DNA of 64,000 bases, taken from contig CM057144.1 in the NCBI GenBank assembly GCA_029964075.1, positions 8,765,281 to 8,829,280 of the forward strand, read 5' to 3'. Position 1 is the first letter of the stretch. Every line of letters starts with the position of its first letter. A program made the translations under genes and the position numbers. The stretch comes from Patiria pectinifera. Taxonomy: Eukaryota; Echinodermata; Asteroidea; Valvatida; Asterinidae. Below are positions 1 to 12,073 of the stretch, piece by piece. The notes beneath the pieces are model-generated. The model worked only from the letters and a program-made list of their open reading frames with translations. It did not search any database and had not been told where the DNA came from.

Positions 1-288
1 TCAGAACATAAACAAAGGCTAAGGATAAATCGTATTTAATTTCCCCCCAGAAATCTATTGGAAAAATGTTTTGAAGTTCAGATGATTAAGTGTTATGACT
101 TTTTTCTTTCCATTAAATAAACCCCTGGAACATATTTCGTGTACCAAAGAGGTTCGTAAATAATTAACATTTTCTTTCACGCTACACGAGTATACCAGAT
201 ATACTTTTGAACTTTTTTAAAGGCCTGTGAATTTAATTACTACAGGAATATTAGATCGTAAATTGTTAGATAAAACTTACCAAAAAAA

Positions 289-560
289 ACTAGACTTACT
301 TAATATGTTTGTGGACAAACACAGGGCTGCTTCGGCAATTTTTTTTGTGACATGTGACATGAAGAGTTTTAAGTAAAAGTTCCATCCAGGAAGGATCTGC
401 AGTTCTGTTTATAATGAATGCTGGCATATAATATGTGATAACATTCTCGTAGGGCTTTGAATTATGATGTCACATGTCACACGATGACATTTTCATGACA
501 ACACATCAATTTTCATCTATAACACATCCTGGTCCAGGTAGATTATAGATACCACTTTTC
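289..560 (-). mobile_element. Solo end of the CRE/CTAG repeat family
   Basis: Starts ACTAGACTTA, then the hairpin TGTTTGTGGACAAACA, GGGCTGCTTCGGC, and a stretch matching 28818-29060 and, inverted, 43030-43225. It is the hairpin-CTAG terminus of the repeat family described at 28818-51117, here as a lone fragment; the far end is not seen. Strand is given so that the CTAG end is the 3' end. Confidence 0.6.
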
Positions 561-2271
561 TGTAAGAACAAAACAACCAGAATAAAAATCCTTTAAATTA
601 ACCTTTGTACTGAAAGGGTTCGTAAATAATTGGCTCATTCTTTTTTTTCTTTTTTTTTCTTTTTAATGTGAACCTTTTTAAGGCCTGTTAATTGAATGAT
701 CATAGATCGTAAGATACAAGAAAATCCCCTGTATAGAATATGTTAAGATTGTGTTTGGGAGTACCGTACATTTGATAGACTAATGTTTTTAGATTGTTTA
801 AATTGGATAAAAGCATACTTTTATTATACTTTAATTGGAAATTAAGAACATCTGAGAATTTACTTGGCAGTGGATTATTATTAATTTTATTTCAGATGCA
901 GTTTCCTACCATCAATGAAAAAAAAAAATGACCTTTGTCAACGTGTTGTTTCTTTGAAAATTTATTTGGAACATGATAGACCTGTTTCTTGGGATAAGTT
1001 ACATTTTAAATTACTGTTTGGGCAAAGAGAATATAAATTCAGCTGGAAACAAAATTACAAGTGCCTTCTCAGAGGAGCTTCCCGTCAATGATTGACAGCG
1101 GCCCATAAATACAATGTAGATACAATGTATCTTTCTTTGAGTTCCCGATCGGCGTTTCAGATTGATAAAGGCCTGTGAGAATATGTGCTGAACAAAGACA
1201 CAAGTTATCAGCCGATGATAATGAGGAATTTTTAGACTGAACTTCGGGATTGGAGGACAATGTTGTCACTGGGGCTTGGGCGGCACTTGGGGTTTGCGGT
1301 CTAGCTGTATTGAGTTGACTGTACCGGTGATCACAATGACTGGTGGCAGGCGGTGATCGTAGGTGAAATAACAGAATTGTGGAGGGTTTATTCAGGCATT
1401 GCCTAAGTTTTATCAAAAAACGAAAGGCCTATAAATGTCAGTTTTGATTCACTGGATACCGGATTTCAAACTTCTTTTTGGAGAATGCCAGGATATTTCA
1501 AATTTAGAATTCGTCTGTATTTTGGAATTGTGTGACGTCACATTTGCACAGCAGAAGCCAACACATCGACAAGGGATTCCCCAGTTCTGAAGCTTCTTAT
1601 TGGTTAAAAATTGTCACATGATGTGCTATGACATCATTTTTCAATTTTCTATAATCAATATTAAAGATTTGTCACCTCTGTACGTTATCAGCACTTTTCT
1701 CATCGAATACTCGTAAGCTTTTCTATGATTCTGTGCCAAAGTGACGTGTTTTGGTGGGTGCGGGCTTTACACTAACACAGAGTTATTTATGTACGGAAAA
1801 ATAGGTAACATTTCACGAATGAAAAAGGTTTAGAAATGGAGGAATATGCAACGAAAATTGTAAAAGGCCTAGTGTAGTTTTATTAGGATATACCACGTGC
1901 GCTGCATGCATGCATCGTGCATGCGTGGTGATATATCTTGCTAGCCCGTAGTGCAGCGGTTGTTTATTGTGCATGATTATTGTGCATGTTGTGCACAATG
2001 TTGGAAATTTTCACATGAGCTACACGTCTAAAAAACATGTTTCTGCATTCATTAGACTGCACAATTTTTGTGCCTCTCGTGCACTAGGCGGATGTTGACA
2101 GTTCAAATTGCCGCATCAGATCCACCTTTTGCATTCCCATTTGATCGTGATCTGCCAATTGCCGGATCTGATCCACCAAATGGGGGATCTGTATCCTAGT
2201 CCAGAGATGGATCAAGAAAGGTGAGTCTGATCCTAATCCACTTTATAACGGTTAGCATTTCCACTACACAC

Positions 2272-2296
2272 AATTGCCGGATCTGATCCGGCAATT
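2272..2296. repeat. 25-bp near-zero-loop palindrome
   Basis: AATTGCCGGATC, one T, then its exact inverse complement. Related half-sites occur nearby at about 2152-2175 and 2310-2335, so it belongs to a small inverted/tandem repeat cluster spanning about 2100-2350. Confidence 0.7.
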
Positions 2297-2800
2297 TGGC
2301 AAAAGGGGATCAGATCCTCCAATTGGTGGATCTAGTGGGAACGGGGTCTTGATCAAGGCATCGACTTTGCACTTAACTGCAAGTCTTTTGTGGTTTATAA
2401 TTCTCCATAAGTGGATTACGTTGACAATGCATGTTCACGATAGGATTTGTGGCCGTGCTTCTTAAATTGTAGGCTATATTGTATCTTTAAACCAAGTATA
2501 CTTTTGAACAGTATTTTCGTCAGTTACCTTTTGGATAGGTGCAAATGATGGACTGTAGCTTTGAAAAGACCGTTTCAAAGTCTTCAAGGCCTGGTGGCGT
2601 TAAAGATCATAGCTACATTGTTTAATGTTCTGAAACAATTTAATTTGGCAGTTCTGAAAGAGTTTCCTGAATTATTCATCATTTTTATTTTGTCATTTTT
2701 AGACCAAACTTGAACAATTTCATGGAGAATGGCGATCTTGTATTCATAATTTTTCAAAGCATTGAAAATTTACAAACAAACAAACAAACAAAAAATCCAC

Positions 2801-3001
2801 CTTTATCTTTTGAGGCTCCTCTTTGTCAAACTCTTTCTTGACTTTTCCTTTCTCCTTCTCCTTGGCCTCCCGTTCCCTTTGCCGTTGCTTCTCTCGCTGT
2901 CGCCTCCGCTCTTCTTCTCGCTTCTGCCTGCGCTCTTCATCACGCTTTTTCTGCTCGCGCTCTTTCCTGCGTCGCTCTTCTCTGGCCTCCTGGCGGATTT
3001 T
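2801..3001 (-). CDS. UPF3: UPF3 exon: Arg/Glu/Lys-rich tail
   Basis: Sixty-seven codons, starting KIRQEAREERRRKEREQKKR and ending FDKEEPQKIK. It is almost entirely Arg, Glu, Lys and Gln, a single long charged helix, as in the human tail that begins REEKREERRRRE. Acceptor ccatag. The donor gtggat is weak, so the 3' border is the least certain of the six; no stop codon precedes it. Complementary-strand ORFs across this exon (rich in Ser/Arg or Leu/Phe) are only its shadow. Confidence 0.88.
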
Positions 3002-3330
3002 CTATGGAGGGAAGGTAAAGGAGGTGGGGGAGGGGAGAGCAGGGCAAAAGTGAATTGAGGCCAACATTACCAAAAGTGTACAAATCAACACTGTCAAGAT
3101 TCACAAGCAGATAAACCAGATTCTGCCACTTTCCTCATGTCATGTCAGGAAAGACTGTAAGAGTGTGACACTTTTCATTGATTCCTTTCCATATGGTCTG
3201 AGTATACAGCACAATTGTATTCTGCTAAAACATCACAATGATATAATTTTTTCCCCAAAGTCGTGTGGAGAGAGTTTACTAGTGACTACCAGTACTTACC
3301 CATAGAGCCACTATTGATCAGCATGTCCTT

Positions 3331-6229
3331 AAAAAGCCATAAAAAAATCATATGATGACATCATCATGATGTCAATCAAATTTTTACCTATAACACATCC
3401 CGGTTTAACTACATACCAAGTTTGAACCCAATCAGACTTACAGTTCTCTAGATAGGACCTTCAAATATGCACCTTTAAGATGACATCACGTAACCTGTGA
3501 TAACGTGACCTGTGGCAATGACGTCATCATGACGTTTATCTTCGCGGACCATCTATGCTGCATGCTCTATGCCTATGTTTAGTTTGAAAATCACATGGCT
3601 ATGCGTTATGCCACAAGTGCTGGTGAGAAAAAAATGTGCAAAAAAATATATTGGTTTAGGGATAGAAGACCAAAAAGAACTAAAAGTGTATGTCAGTCGA
3701 AAACAGAACATAATGGCTTTTCCGCATTTTATTCAATGTAAAATAATTACCTTCATGTTCACCTTCAAAGAGTACGGTCAGTTATTTGTTTAAAGAAATT
3801 GATATATCCATTACCTAATCAACCTACAAACAGAATCTTGAATTTAGCATGAAGTAATAAAGATACACGAAGAGTACGGTCAGTTATTTGTTGAAAAAAA
3901 TTGATATATCCATTACCTAATCAACCTAATACAAACAGAATCTATAATTTAGCATTTTGCGTTCATCAGATATTCTAGGGCGCTCAACATACAATCTGTG
4001 GATGTCGTTTGGGAAATATTAATGGAAATTGAAATGCCACAATACATTTACAATGACCAAACCTGAAATCACAGCTTGGAAAATCAAGTGTTGGTTTGAA
4101 CGCAGATTACGCAATAAGTTTTCTAAATAAAAAACTTTGAAAACTGTCCAATTATTATGACGTCACATGCCCCATGATGATGTCATCGTAATAATATTTC
4201 TCCATGCACATTATTCAATTGTGGTCTTAGTTAGTACCAAGTTTGATGCCAATCAGATGAATAAAAGTGTAAAATTTTGTATGCAGAATAAAACTTAGAT
4301 TTTTCAAAAAAACAAAAAAATGTTCAGCAATTAATGATTTATCTGATTACAAGATTGGAATATAATTGATCATTTTGACCAATGACGTCATCTACCTACC
4401 TACTACCTACAAGTTTCATGACGATTGGACTTATCCCTTTATATGTGTTTAAAAAAAATAGCATTTTTGATGACGTCATCATGACGTCACACATTTTGAA
4501 AATTTTGTGCATATACCTCTTGCCTAACAAACCTAATGCAAAAAGAATTTTGAATATAGCATATTGTGTTCGTGAGATATGGCAAAGGTCTTTGAAACTT
4601 CAAAAATTATATATAAAATCACATGATGACATCATGATGTCGTCACCTCGATTTTCATCTATAACAATGTGCCGGTCTACCGGTACCTACATACCCAGTT
4701 TCAACCCAATCAGACTTACCTTTCATGAGATATAAAGGCTAATAAGATGACGTCACATGTCCAATGATGACGTCATCACCGAATCTATCTTCGCGAAAGA
4801 TCTTTGCTATGTGCTTTTTGACTAAATTAAGTTTCAATGTCATATGACTGCCCAAAGTGCCCGTGAGAAAAAATCATGTACAAAGTCTATGGGATTTGAG
4901 ATAGAAGAACATAAGAAGGAAGAAAAAAAAATAGAGGTTTGTGTTTGTCGTAACAAACGCAGATAAGAGTGGTCAGGTAGATAACTATTTCATTAGACAT
5001 TGTCAAGTTATGAATATGTTTATGTCAGAAAAAGGATCAAGAACTTTAACATTTCCAGTACCAATTATTTTGTACAAAAGAATGCGTCTTTTAGGGTATG
5101 ATGAATTTCAGTAAACATTTACACTGTTATTTCCAGTTTGATGACGTCATCAGACAAAAAAGGTAAGGGAGGACACTTGTTTATCATTAAGTAAAAATAA
5201 CGCATGGAAATATGGAAATTAATTGTATGTTATAATAACAGCCAACTTCCGGTTTGATGACGTCACAGTATTTGGAAGCAAAAGGTCAATATTAAGTGTA
5301 ACAGATGTCATTTTTGGGGCAAAAAACAAAGTCATGAGACAGGGATTAAATGAAGGATTTAAATGAAAAATAAAATGATCATTGTTAAATTCTCCCTACC
5401 GTAACTTCCAGTCTGATGACGTCATGTAGTTGCTCACGAGATACATAGGGGCAATTTCATAAAAATTTGATTGAGGGTTTTATAATATTAAAAGATTAAA
5501 GTGTTTTCGATGTGCTGCTAGAGGGCGCCCTCTCATGGGATGACGTCAAAATTATGTTTTTGTCATTGGAATTCCTCAATTAACACTTCCATAATGTATT
5601 TGTCTGTAGTAAAATGCTTCCGTTTTAGAGTTAGATTCAATTTTCTATTGCACTTCCGGTAACACCGGAAGTAAAGGTCAAGCAGTTTTGTGCCCGGGAA
5701 TAAGAAATGTTGCTCAAGGCACTGTCTACAACCTCACGGAAAAATAAATACGATACTCTATTTAGTTCAAGAGATATAGGTCAAACTATTTTGTCAAATT
5801 GTGCCATCAAATCGCTTAACATCTTTGTAACATGGTACGAGTTCACACAAGGTTGTGTGATCATACCGTAAACCGTTCGGAAGAAAATGGTGCTTTGTTT
5901 TGATTTCAGGCTAATGTCTTCATTTGAATTCACCTAACTTTGACCTGCCGGTAGAACCGAAAGTAAAGGTCAAGCGAGTTCACGTAAACAACAAAAAATG
6001 TTCATCAATTAATGATCTATCTGATTACAAGATTGGAATATAATTGATCGTTTTGTTCAAGAGTTATAGATGAAAGAATATCGTCATTTTTTTAAACGAA
6101 AATCGCTTATAATTTGACACCAGATGACGTCATAGTGACGTCAGAGTAATATGCACCACTTAGGATAAGGGTCCATATATAATGAAAGTTACAAGTTCCT
6201 ATCATAAACCGTTTAGGAATAAACGCGGA

Positions 6230-6266
<37 letters not shown>

Positions 6267-6665
6267 TAATCGTAACAACTCCAGAGTGGTCGGGTGGTGC
6301 CCGACCACTCAACAACTCCAAAGAGTGGTCGGGTGGTGCCTGACCAATCAAAAAGAAAAGTACATAAAACAAAGGCTTTTTCGCAAGTCTTTGCGAAAAA
6401 ACCTGTTTAGACTAGATCTTTGTCTCTTGTGAGAACAGAACACAGGGATTTTCCGCATTATTTTGTGTGTGTGAGTTTTTACTTTAGTTGCCGATATTTA
6501 GTTATGTGAATTATAATTATGTGTACAAACTTTATTTAATAAAGAATTTTGGGAGTAGCCCAAAACATAGCATTTATTAAAAATCAGTTGACGTCATCTT
6601 GATGTCATTTTGTATTTTGCATACAAGTAACTCTATCTACCTTCCACCAAGTTTCAGGATGAAGT
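3331..6665 (-). mobile_element. CRE-rich repeat block 1
   Basis: Same family as 28818-51117: repeated phrases such as ccaagtttcatgacgattgg, aacacatcccggt and cctaacaaacctaat, with many TGACGTCA octamers. Unit junctions carry an end-type hairpin at 6372-6402 (ggctttttcgcaa paired with ttgcgaaaaaacc) directly followed by a CTAG end at 6412-6415. That is a head-to-tail joint. Two about 100-bp tandem copies lie at 3769 and 3870. A hairpin agtggtcgggtggtgcccg with its complement lies near 6282-6309. Older and more diverged than the block at 38.7-47.8 kb. No coding capacity. Confidence 0.6.
6227..6266. repeat. (GAAA)n microsatellite
   Basis: About ten uninterrupted gaaa units inside CRE-rich block 1. 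Confidence 0.9.
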
Positions 6666-6759
6666 ATCGAGTGGATGCAGAGATCGGCTCCTACACCACT
6701 TGTAATAATGGCGTAGTCCCCTGTTGTAATTTTTTGGGTCGATGTTCTTCTACTTCAGG

Positions 6760-7860
6760 CTGCAATAGCTACAGCTCCTTGAGAAAATCCTGCCTTGCTG
6801 AGGGATTGCGTGAAAGCACCCTGCATGTCAGGTGAAGTTCCTGCAGAGCCGGGTGAAGTTTCTGCAGAGCCGGGTGAAGAAAACCTGGGAAAAGCTGGGT
6901 TGGAACAGAATGTCCAGTCTCCAAGGAAGAACCACCACTGGCCGGTGAACACAGAGTCTGGTTAGCCTTGGGAACCATGGTTGGTGGGGCCAGAAGGGAG
7001 CTATGAGGAGGACCTTGCAGTCTTTCCTCTCCAGTTTGGTCAGTTACCGAGGGATGAGGGAGAACAGGGGGAAGGTGTAGGGAATCAGCCTGTCCCACCG
7101 TATCGTCAGTGCATCCATCTGCCATGCGCCAGGGTCATGGACCCTTGCACAGGACAGCGGTATTAATTGGTGATTGATCCGAGAAGCGATCAGATCGACA
7201 TGTGGTCAGTTGATCAGCAGGAAGAGTGATTGAGTGACCTATGGGTGCAGCGTCCACTCTGTTGGGAGGTGGACTGCTGAAAGTGTGACATTATTGCGCA
7301 TATACCAATTGTGGAGTTCCCATGTGACTGCACACAGTTGAGCAGACCGTGTGTCCCCTTGGTGGTTGATGTAACCACTGCCATGGCATTGTCACATCAA
7401 ACCAGGACCAGCTGGCCTATCACTGATACCTGAAAATGTTGGAGAGCGTTGGAGACTGTTAACATCTCAAGTTTGTTTACGTGACTTGAGTGGTGTTCGG
7501 AGCCCAACCAACCTGCCACTTGGCATGAGTGGAGGGTGGCCCCCCAGCCAGAAAGTGATGCATCTGTCGTGACAGTCGGCGATGGCCAGGGTCTGCGAAT
7601 AGTATGCCCCCCTCCCTTGAGGTTGGCAATGTCCAGCCACCACCGGAGGTGCAGTATCAGCCAGGGCTCGGTCGGCAAGGGATGACTTTATTTGGCGATG
7701 ACAGGGTCGGTAGAGAGAGAATAGGTGCAGCTGGATGGGGCACATCCTTAACCTGCAAAAACCTATGACGTCCACCAGGCCACATGCCAGATGGGCATCA
7801 TTGGCGGCCTCTCTGAGGTGGCAAGCCACACTCAGCAACCCTCGGTCATTGGTCACAGTT
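6760..7860 (-). pseudogene. DIRS-like retroelement, reverse transcriptase/RNase H remnant
   Basis: Minus-strand fragments read, in order, LRMCPIQLHLFSLYRP (about 7730-7780), then the RNase H block VTTDASLSGWGATLHS with HVNKLEML (7397-7678), then WDRLIPYTFPLFSLIP and CKVLLIAPFWPHQPWFP (about 6950-7120). TDASLSGWG and the LLIAPFWPHQPWFP block are typical of DIRS1-group elements, which use a tyrosine recombinase instead of an integrase. Frameshifts and stops (for example after SLIPR) break it. The recombinase would lie below 6760 but was not found. Assignment rests on remembered family motifs. Confidence 0.7.
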
Positions 7861-8599
7861 GGGTGGCTCAAGGACAAAGGGACATACCGCACACGTTTAG
7901 CTGTGCTCCAGTGTCCCTGCCTGCAGTGCACGCTCCGCAGCCGTCAGCCATTGGTCATGGTTGGATGGCACAAGGACAAAGGTTAGCCGTGCTCCGGTGT
8001 CCCCGCTGTTTCTTGGTTCTGTGCAGCTTGCCCCTCCAGACGGCTCTCATTCACTAGAGTCAACTTGGCCCTCACATTCAGGTGGCTCATCCGATGATGA
8101 CGAGGGGGCAGACCAGTTGCAGCAGTTGTCCATTGCAGAAACAGAACTTTGTTTGATACAAAGGGACATGATTCGGGTACTATAACTACCCTCCACTGAT
8201 GAGCACAGGATGGGTTCAACAATGAAGAACGACAAGGTGTTCCCGATACTTCCTTTAGACCAGGTGTGCATGGACCGAATTCGCAACATTATGTCCGCTG
8301 ACAAATGGCAGCCATTGTCCAAGCGAGAACAAGATTATTATCGTTTCGCCCCGGTGGATTTCGATTATTTATTCACCACGCCTCCCCTCCCCGATGCAGT
8401 GAAAGATAAGCTGGCAGCTCTTGAAGGGACCACAACATCCAAGTGGCCGTTCACAGATTGGATTTGCGGCAAGCTTGAAGACACTCTAAGGAAAGTGGAC
8501 TGTCTCCCGAGAACTTGGTCCATCCCGGGGAAGAACAATCCCCCCCCCCAAGTTGTGACAGGACCGGTTCTCTGCAGACGCTTCATTTTCATGAAATAA
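7791..8599 (+). pseudogene. Possible gag-like ORF remnant beside DIRS piece
   Basis: Plus-strand reading frames, interrupted at about 8185, include two about 104-bp tandem copies encoding PSVIGHSWVAQGQR and PSAIGHGWMAQGQR, an acidic SSDDDEG patch, and a 129-codon frame (8210-8599) with FDYLFTTPPLPDAVKDKL and KLEDTLRKVD. The last part resembles the ORF1 style of DIRS-like elements, but I am not sure. Its orientation is opposite to the adjacent RT/RNase H remnant, so the locus is rearranged or holds two elements. It could be an unrelated fragment. Confidence 0.3.
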
Positions 8600-8611
8600 T
8601 CTCACTAACAT

Positions 8612-9483
8612 CAGGGTTGGAAATTAGCGGTAGCCCACTAGCCAAATGCTAGTCAAAACAGTGGCGGGCTAGTCAAACTATTCCTTATGAAGCCCGGCTG
8701 GTGAGTTAAAAAAATATTGGGATACAGCAAAGATGAAAGGACAGGAAGAAATAAATCAATAAATTCAGAAAGCAAACCTGTATCAATTTGCATCTAATTT
8801 TATCAACTGTTTTAAAGGGTTACATTTTTAGATCTGTTTATTAAAAACACTGACAAAAATGCCTCAGAATAGATGAGAAATCAGTTGGAAATGTGTAAGA
8901 ACGAATTTTACTTATTTTTATTTGAACCTATTTTCATTCCAAGGTCGTCTTGTTGAATCATGTCTGTTTTCACACCGCGTACTTGCGTGAGAACGTGATA
9001 ACCATGGAAGATTTACCTGCGTACATCCGATGGATTCTAGGTTTATTCAGGATTGTTTGGATCACGTTTTCATACAGTTCTTATTAACGGTCATTTTAGA
9101 TTGGTTTGTAAATGAAAATAAATCCTTCAAAATTATTCAAAAAAATTGTCCGTCCCAAAAGACATTTTCACGTTATGCGATTTTTCAGTTTCCATAAAAT
9201 TCTGAGGGTGATTTTCTGAAGAAATCAATGTACCCAAACTATCTTTAAAAACTCTGACTCTTACACTTTAATTTTCCTTTTCAAGGGGCATTAAAGTGAG
9301 CCACCAGGGGTCAACTTTCAGGCTCTATACATCTTTTAAATGTATGCACATTGTTGTGTAATATGAGACACTCTATAAAAGAAACAGACATGCGGGCTAG
9401 TGAAAATGTCCGCGGGGTAGTTAAGAGTCTGTTTCTGTAGCCCTGCTGGCTAGTGAAAAAAAACCCATTAAGGTCGAACCCTG
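8612..9483. mobile_element. 872-bp TIR element, CAGGGTT ends
   Basis: Begins cagggttggaaatta and ends with the inverse of cagggttcgaccttaat. The word actagcca or ctagtgaaa recurs near both ends. The hexamer ctaaca flanks both sides (8605-8610 and 9484-9489), with one extra t on the left, as a candidate target duplication. No transposase is seen: non-autonomous. Confidence 0.6.
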
Positions 9484-10113
9484 CTAACACACTACACTAT
9501 AACTCAACTACACAAACTCTAAACCGAAAACTTCTCTTTTATAGCGATAATGGACAGTCGAAAAACAAGAAATAATACGAGCGTATCATAAACACGTCCT
9601 ACCCGACCTGCCACTAAGAGAAAAGAGGAAGAGCGCGAGGCACTATGGGTAGGACACCAGAGGGCACTATTTTGTAAACTCTGAGCGTAAATACCTGCTG
9701 GTCTCAGGAAAAATGCATAAGTAGATTGCTCTACAGGTAAGTTGAGTAACATAGACATGGACATTTATTATATCTTCAGAACTACAAGCATCACAACAAC
9801 AACTGTGTTATCAAATTAAAGGGGACAGCAAGATCTGTCATTTGGTTGGAATGCCAGTGGGATGGAATGTAGTTAAGTGTGTTTTGGGTAAAAAAAATAA
9901 CATGTTTTTGTCTAAAATCATAGTCATTTTTGGCACTTCAGAGAGAAAGGTTCAAATTCTATGCCAAAAGATTTTTTTTGGATTGATTGCTCATATCTTA
10001 ATTGTTTAAACTTGTACCAAAGATGGGTGGACAAACTGTAACATAAGTTACCGCAATGAAAGTTACCACCATTTTAGGGTGTGTGGCCAAAATGGGAAAT
10101 GAAATTCCCTGTA
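9484..10113. other. Intron, nothing recognised
   Basis: AT-rich sequence without a convincing ORF, repeat or splice-bounded exon. Confidence 0.4.
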
Positions 10114-10480
10114 TTAGGCCCCCCAAAATAAATAAGTTGGTCTCTGGTCAGCGCGCGCGTCGATTTTAACCATGCGCGTCGATCTTTTTTTTTTCCAAAA
10201 TGTTCCGCGGTAGCTCTAACAGCGCCCTCTATTTCCGCACCTCCTCAATTTGTTACCAAAGAGCACCAAGGAATGGGAAATTGCACCAAAGCAAATGATC
10301 GAAAGCACCAAGGCAAATTATGGAGGACACCAATGTACATGAGGACACCAAAAAAGCAAAATAGTACCCACCTTGTCTGTACAATCCAAGCTTGAAGGGA
10401 AAAAAAAAAAGCCGCGTGGCCGCGTCAATTCCGGAACTTTGGTCTGACCAGAGACCGAATATTTTTTTTTTTTGGCCTTA
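10114..10480. mobile_element. MITE with nested inverted ends
   Basis: Outer inverted ends TTAGGCC/GGCCTTA and a strong inner pair GGTCTCTGGTCAG (10139) and CTGACCAGAGACC (ending 10456). CG-rich words follow each end inward. No coding sequence. It lies in the intron between the UPF3 exons at 10756 and 2801. Confidence 0.65.
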
Positions 10481-10755
10481 CCTTACTAATACATAGATCA
10501 ATTACCAGCATATGTATTACTTTTATCAATGCACGTCCAGTATGAGGAGACTTTTGAAACAAGACCTACACAAAATTATGCATGTCCTTTTTATGTAATG
10601 AAAGTTACCCAAGTTTAATCTGTTGCCATGTTCAAATGGAAAAAAAAAGCCCAACTGTTGAAACGAATGTGTTTATTTGTGAGACTCTTTTGTGTTTCTC
10701 GAAGAGCCTAAAAATCTAATAAAATTACCGTGAAATTGTCCTTTTTTATACTCAC

Positions 10756-10811
10756 AATCCTCTCCATCTTCTTGTTCTTGAGGAAGGCCAAAAGTGGAGT
10801 CAACTCTTGAG
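10756..10811 (-). CDS. UPF3: UPF3 exon: short LTPLLAFLKNKK exon
   Basis: Fifty-six bases. With the split Ala codon it reads AQELTPLLAFLKNKKMERI, equivalent to human TTPLLSFLKNKQRMRE. Acceptor cttttag, donor gtgagt; it ends on a codon boundary (phase 0), matching the next exon. It is too short to stand out as an ORF and was found by homology and splice sites. Confidence 0.92.
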
Positions 10812-11248
10812 CTAAAAGCAAATAAAAAAGCAACAGTTGGGTGCCCAAATCATGGTTTACCTACAGGTACAAAAATGACATCCATTTGGAGACATTTCCA
10901 AACGGTATTCATTTTGCTTTATGAGGCATCGTCTTGACACTATGCGGGGGAGGTAGCTTTGCAGCCTGTCGCCCACTTTGCAGGCAAGTCGCCTGTGACT
11001 CAAACGCTACGTTGGCAAGTCACCCTATACTTTCCCTCCTACAAAACTGATATGAGGACTCAACATATCTTTGTAAACAAAGCCGTCAATCATGACCAAA
11101 TGCCTGTTCCACGCCAAGTTCAAATAGAAGTGACTTTAACTGGGTCACTGTATTATAAAAGTAAATTATGAACTTCAGAAGAGGCAAACACTTAGTGGTG
11201 CACTGTCTGTTGAATTTCTTGACTGGCATGGCAGCCTGGACTGCATAC

Positions 11249-11356
11249 CTTCTTTTTCATGAAGTTTAGCCTCCAGTTCCTCTAGGTAGGTCTCTGCACT
11301 TGGCAAACGCTCCACCTCGGCTTGCAAGGACTCTGTAAAGGCCTTGAAATCATCAT
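11249..11356 (-). CDS. UPF3: UPF3 exon: conserved middle region
   Basis: Thirty-five full codons. DDDFKAFTESL followed by PSAETYLEELEAKLHEKE corresponds to the human middle region, where a DPEY..FLES segment is followed by TPETLLEEIEAKNRE. This acidic helical segment after the RRM is conserved in UPF3. Acceptor tctcag, donor gtatgc. The intron to the next exon is only 437 bp, the one UPF3 intron in the window without transposons. Confidence 0.93.
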
Positions 11357-12073
11357 CTGAGACATACAAAACAATTACAATATTTTAAATTCTAGGGGAC
11401 ATTAGCTAAAATGTTAGGATATCTCTGAAAGAGCATGGAATAATATGGAATCACCTTTTAGCTCTGCGAGTTTGTTTTCCCATGCCAATCAATTTTGTGT
11501 GTGTGTGCAGGCAAGTAGGAAACAGGATATTTATTTGTCTAGGTGGCATTTGGTTGAACATGAGGGGACTAGTTAGGACCAACAGATCTTTGTCATGCTG
11601 CCACCATTTCAGTCATGTTCCCTGTACCCAATAACAGTACTGAATGATAATGTGTTTTGTGCACAAAGGAACAAGACTATCTTTCCTTCCAGAGTCGCTT
11701 TGGTTACATTGATTCGAATAGGAAAAAAATCAAGATGGCCGCAACATGATAATGGTCTATAATTGCATATTTTCTTAGCTACGTTAATAACCGTTGAAGT
11801 CAAGATTTGCAATATAGGATGCAACAGTTCCCTCCTGCGTCAGCACCAGCGCCGTCGCCAGCCCAGAGCATCAGGAGGGGCCATAGTATCAACTAGGGGG
11901 CCTACTACTATACAAAATACACATGTACTGTAACAAGAGTTAATGGTCACAAGGTACAGCGCCCTCTGTATGTGACTTCAAGTTAGTACACACACACTGA
12001 AGTTTAGAAAGGTCACACACCCACACACATAAGATTGCTAAGACAAAGGAATGAGACTTGAGAGCACATGGCT
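11357..12073. other. Intron, nothing recognised
   Basis: No repeat end, exon or significant ORF that I can support. Confidence 0.4.

Larger units (their letters stand above)
1..2800. other. Downstream UPF3 intron; mostly unrecognised DNA
   Basis: No exon was found here. Two similar stretches, about 148-280 and 605-725, share ttcgtaaataatt, aaggcctgt and agatcgtaa and flank the CTAG repeat fragment at 289-560. About 1875-2090 is rich in gtgcatg words with an imperfect hairpin (accacg paired with cgtggt). About 2100-2350 repeats the word GGATCTGATCC several times. I see nothing coding. Confidence 0.5.

Noticed and set aside
1069-1416. 115-codon minus-strand frame as a C-terminal UPF3 exon
   Set aside because: Pro/Ser-rich, lacks the basic exon-junction-complex motif, and has no good splice sites or homology.
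2762-3058. Plus-strand Leu/Phe- or Ser/Arg-rich frames
   Set aside because: Antisense shadow of the UPF3 charged-tail exon.
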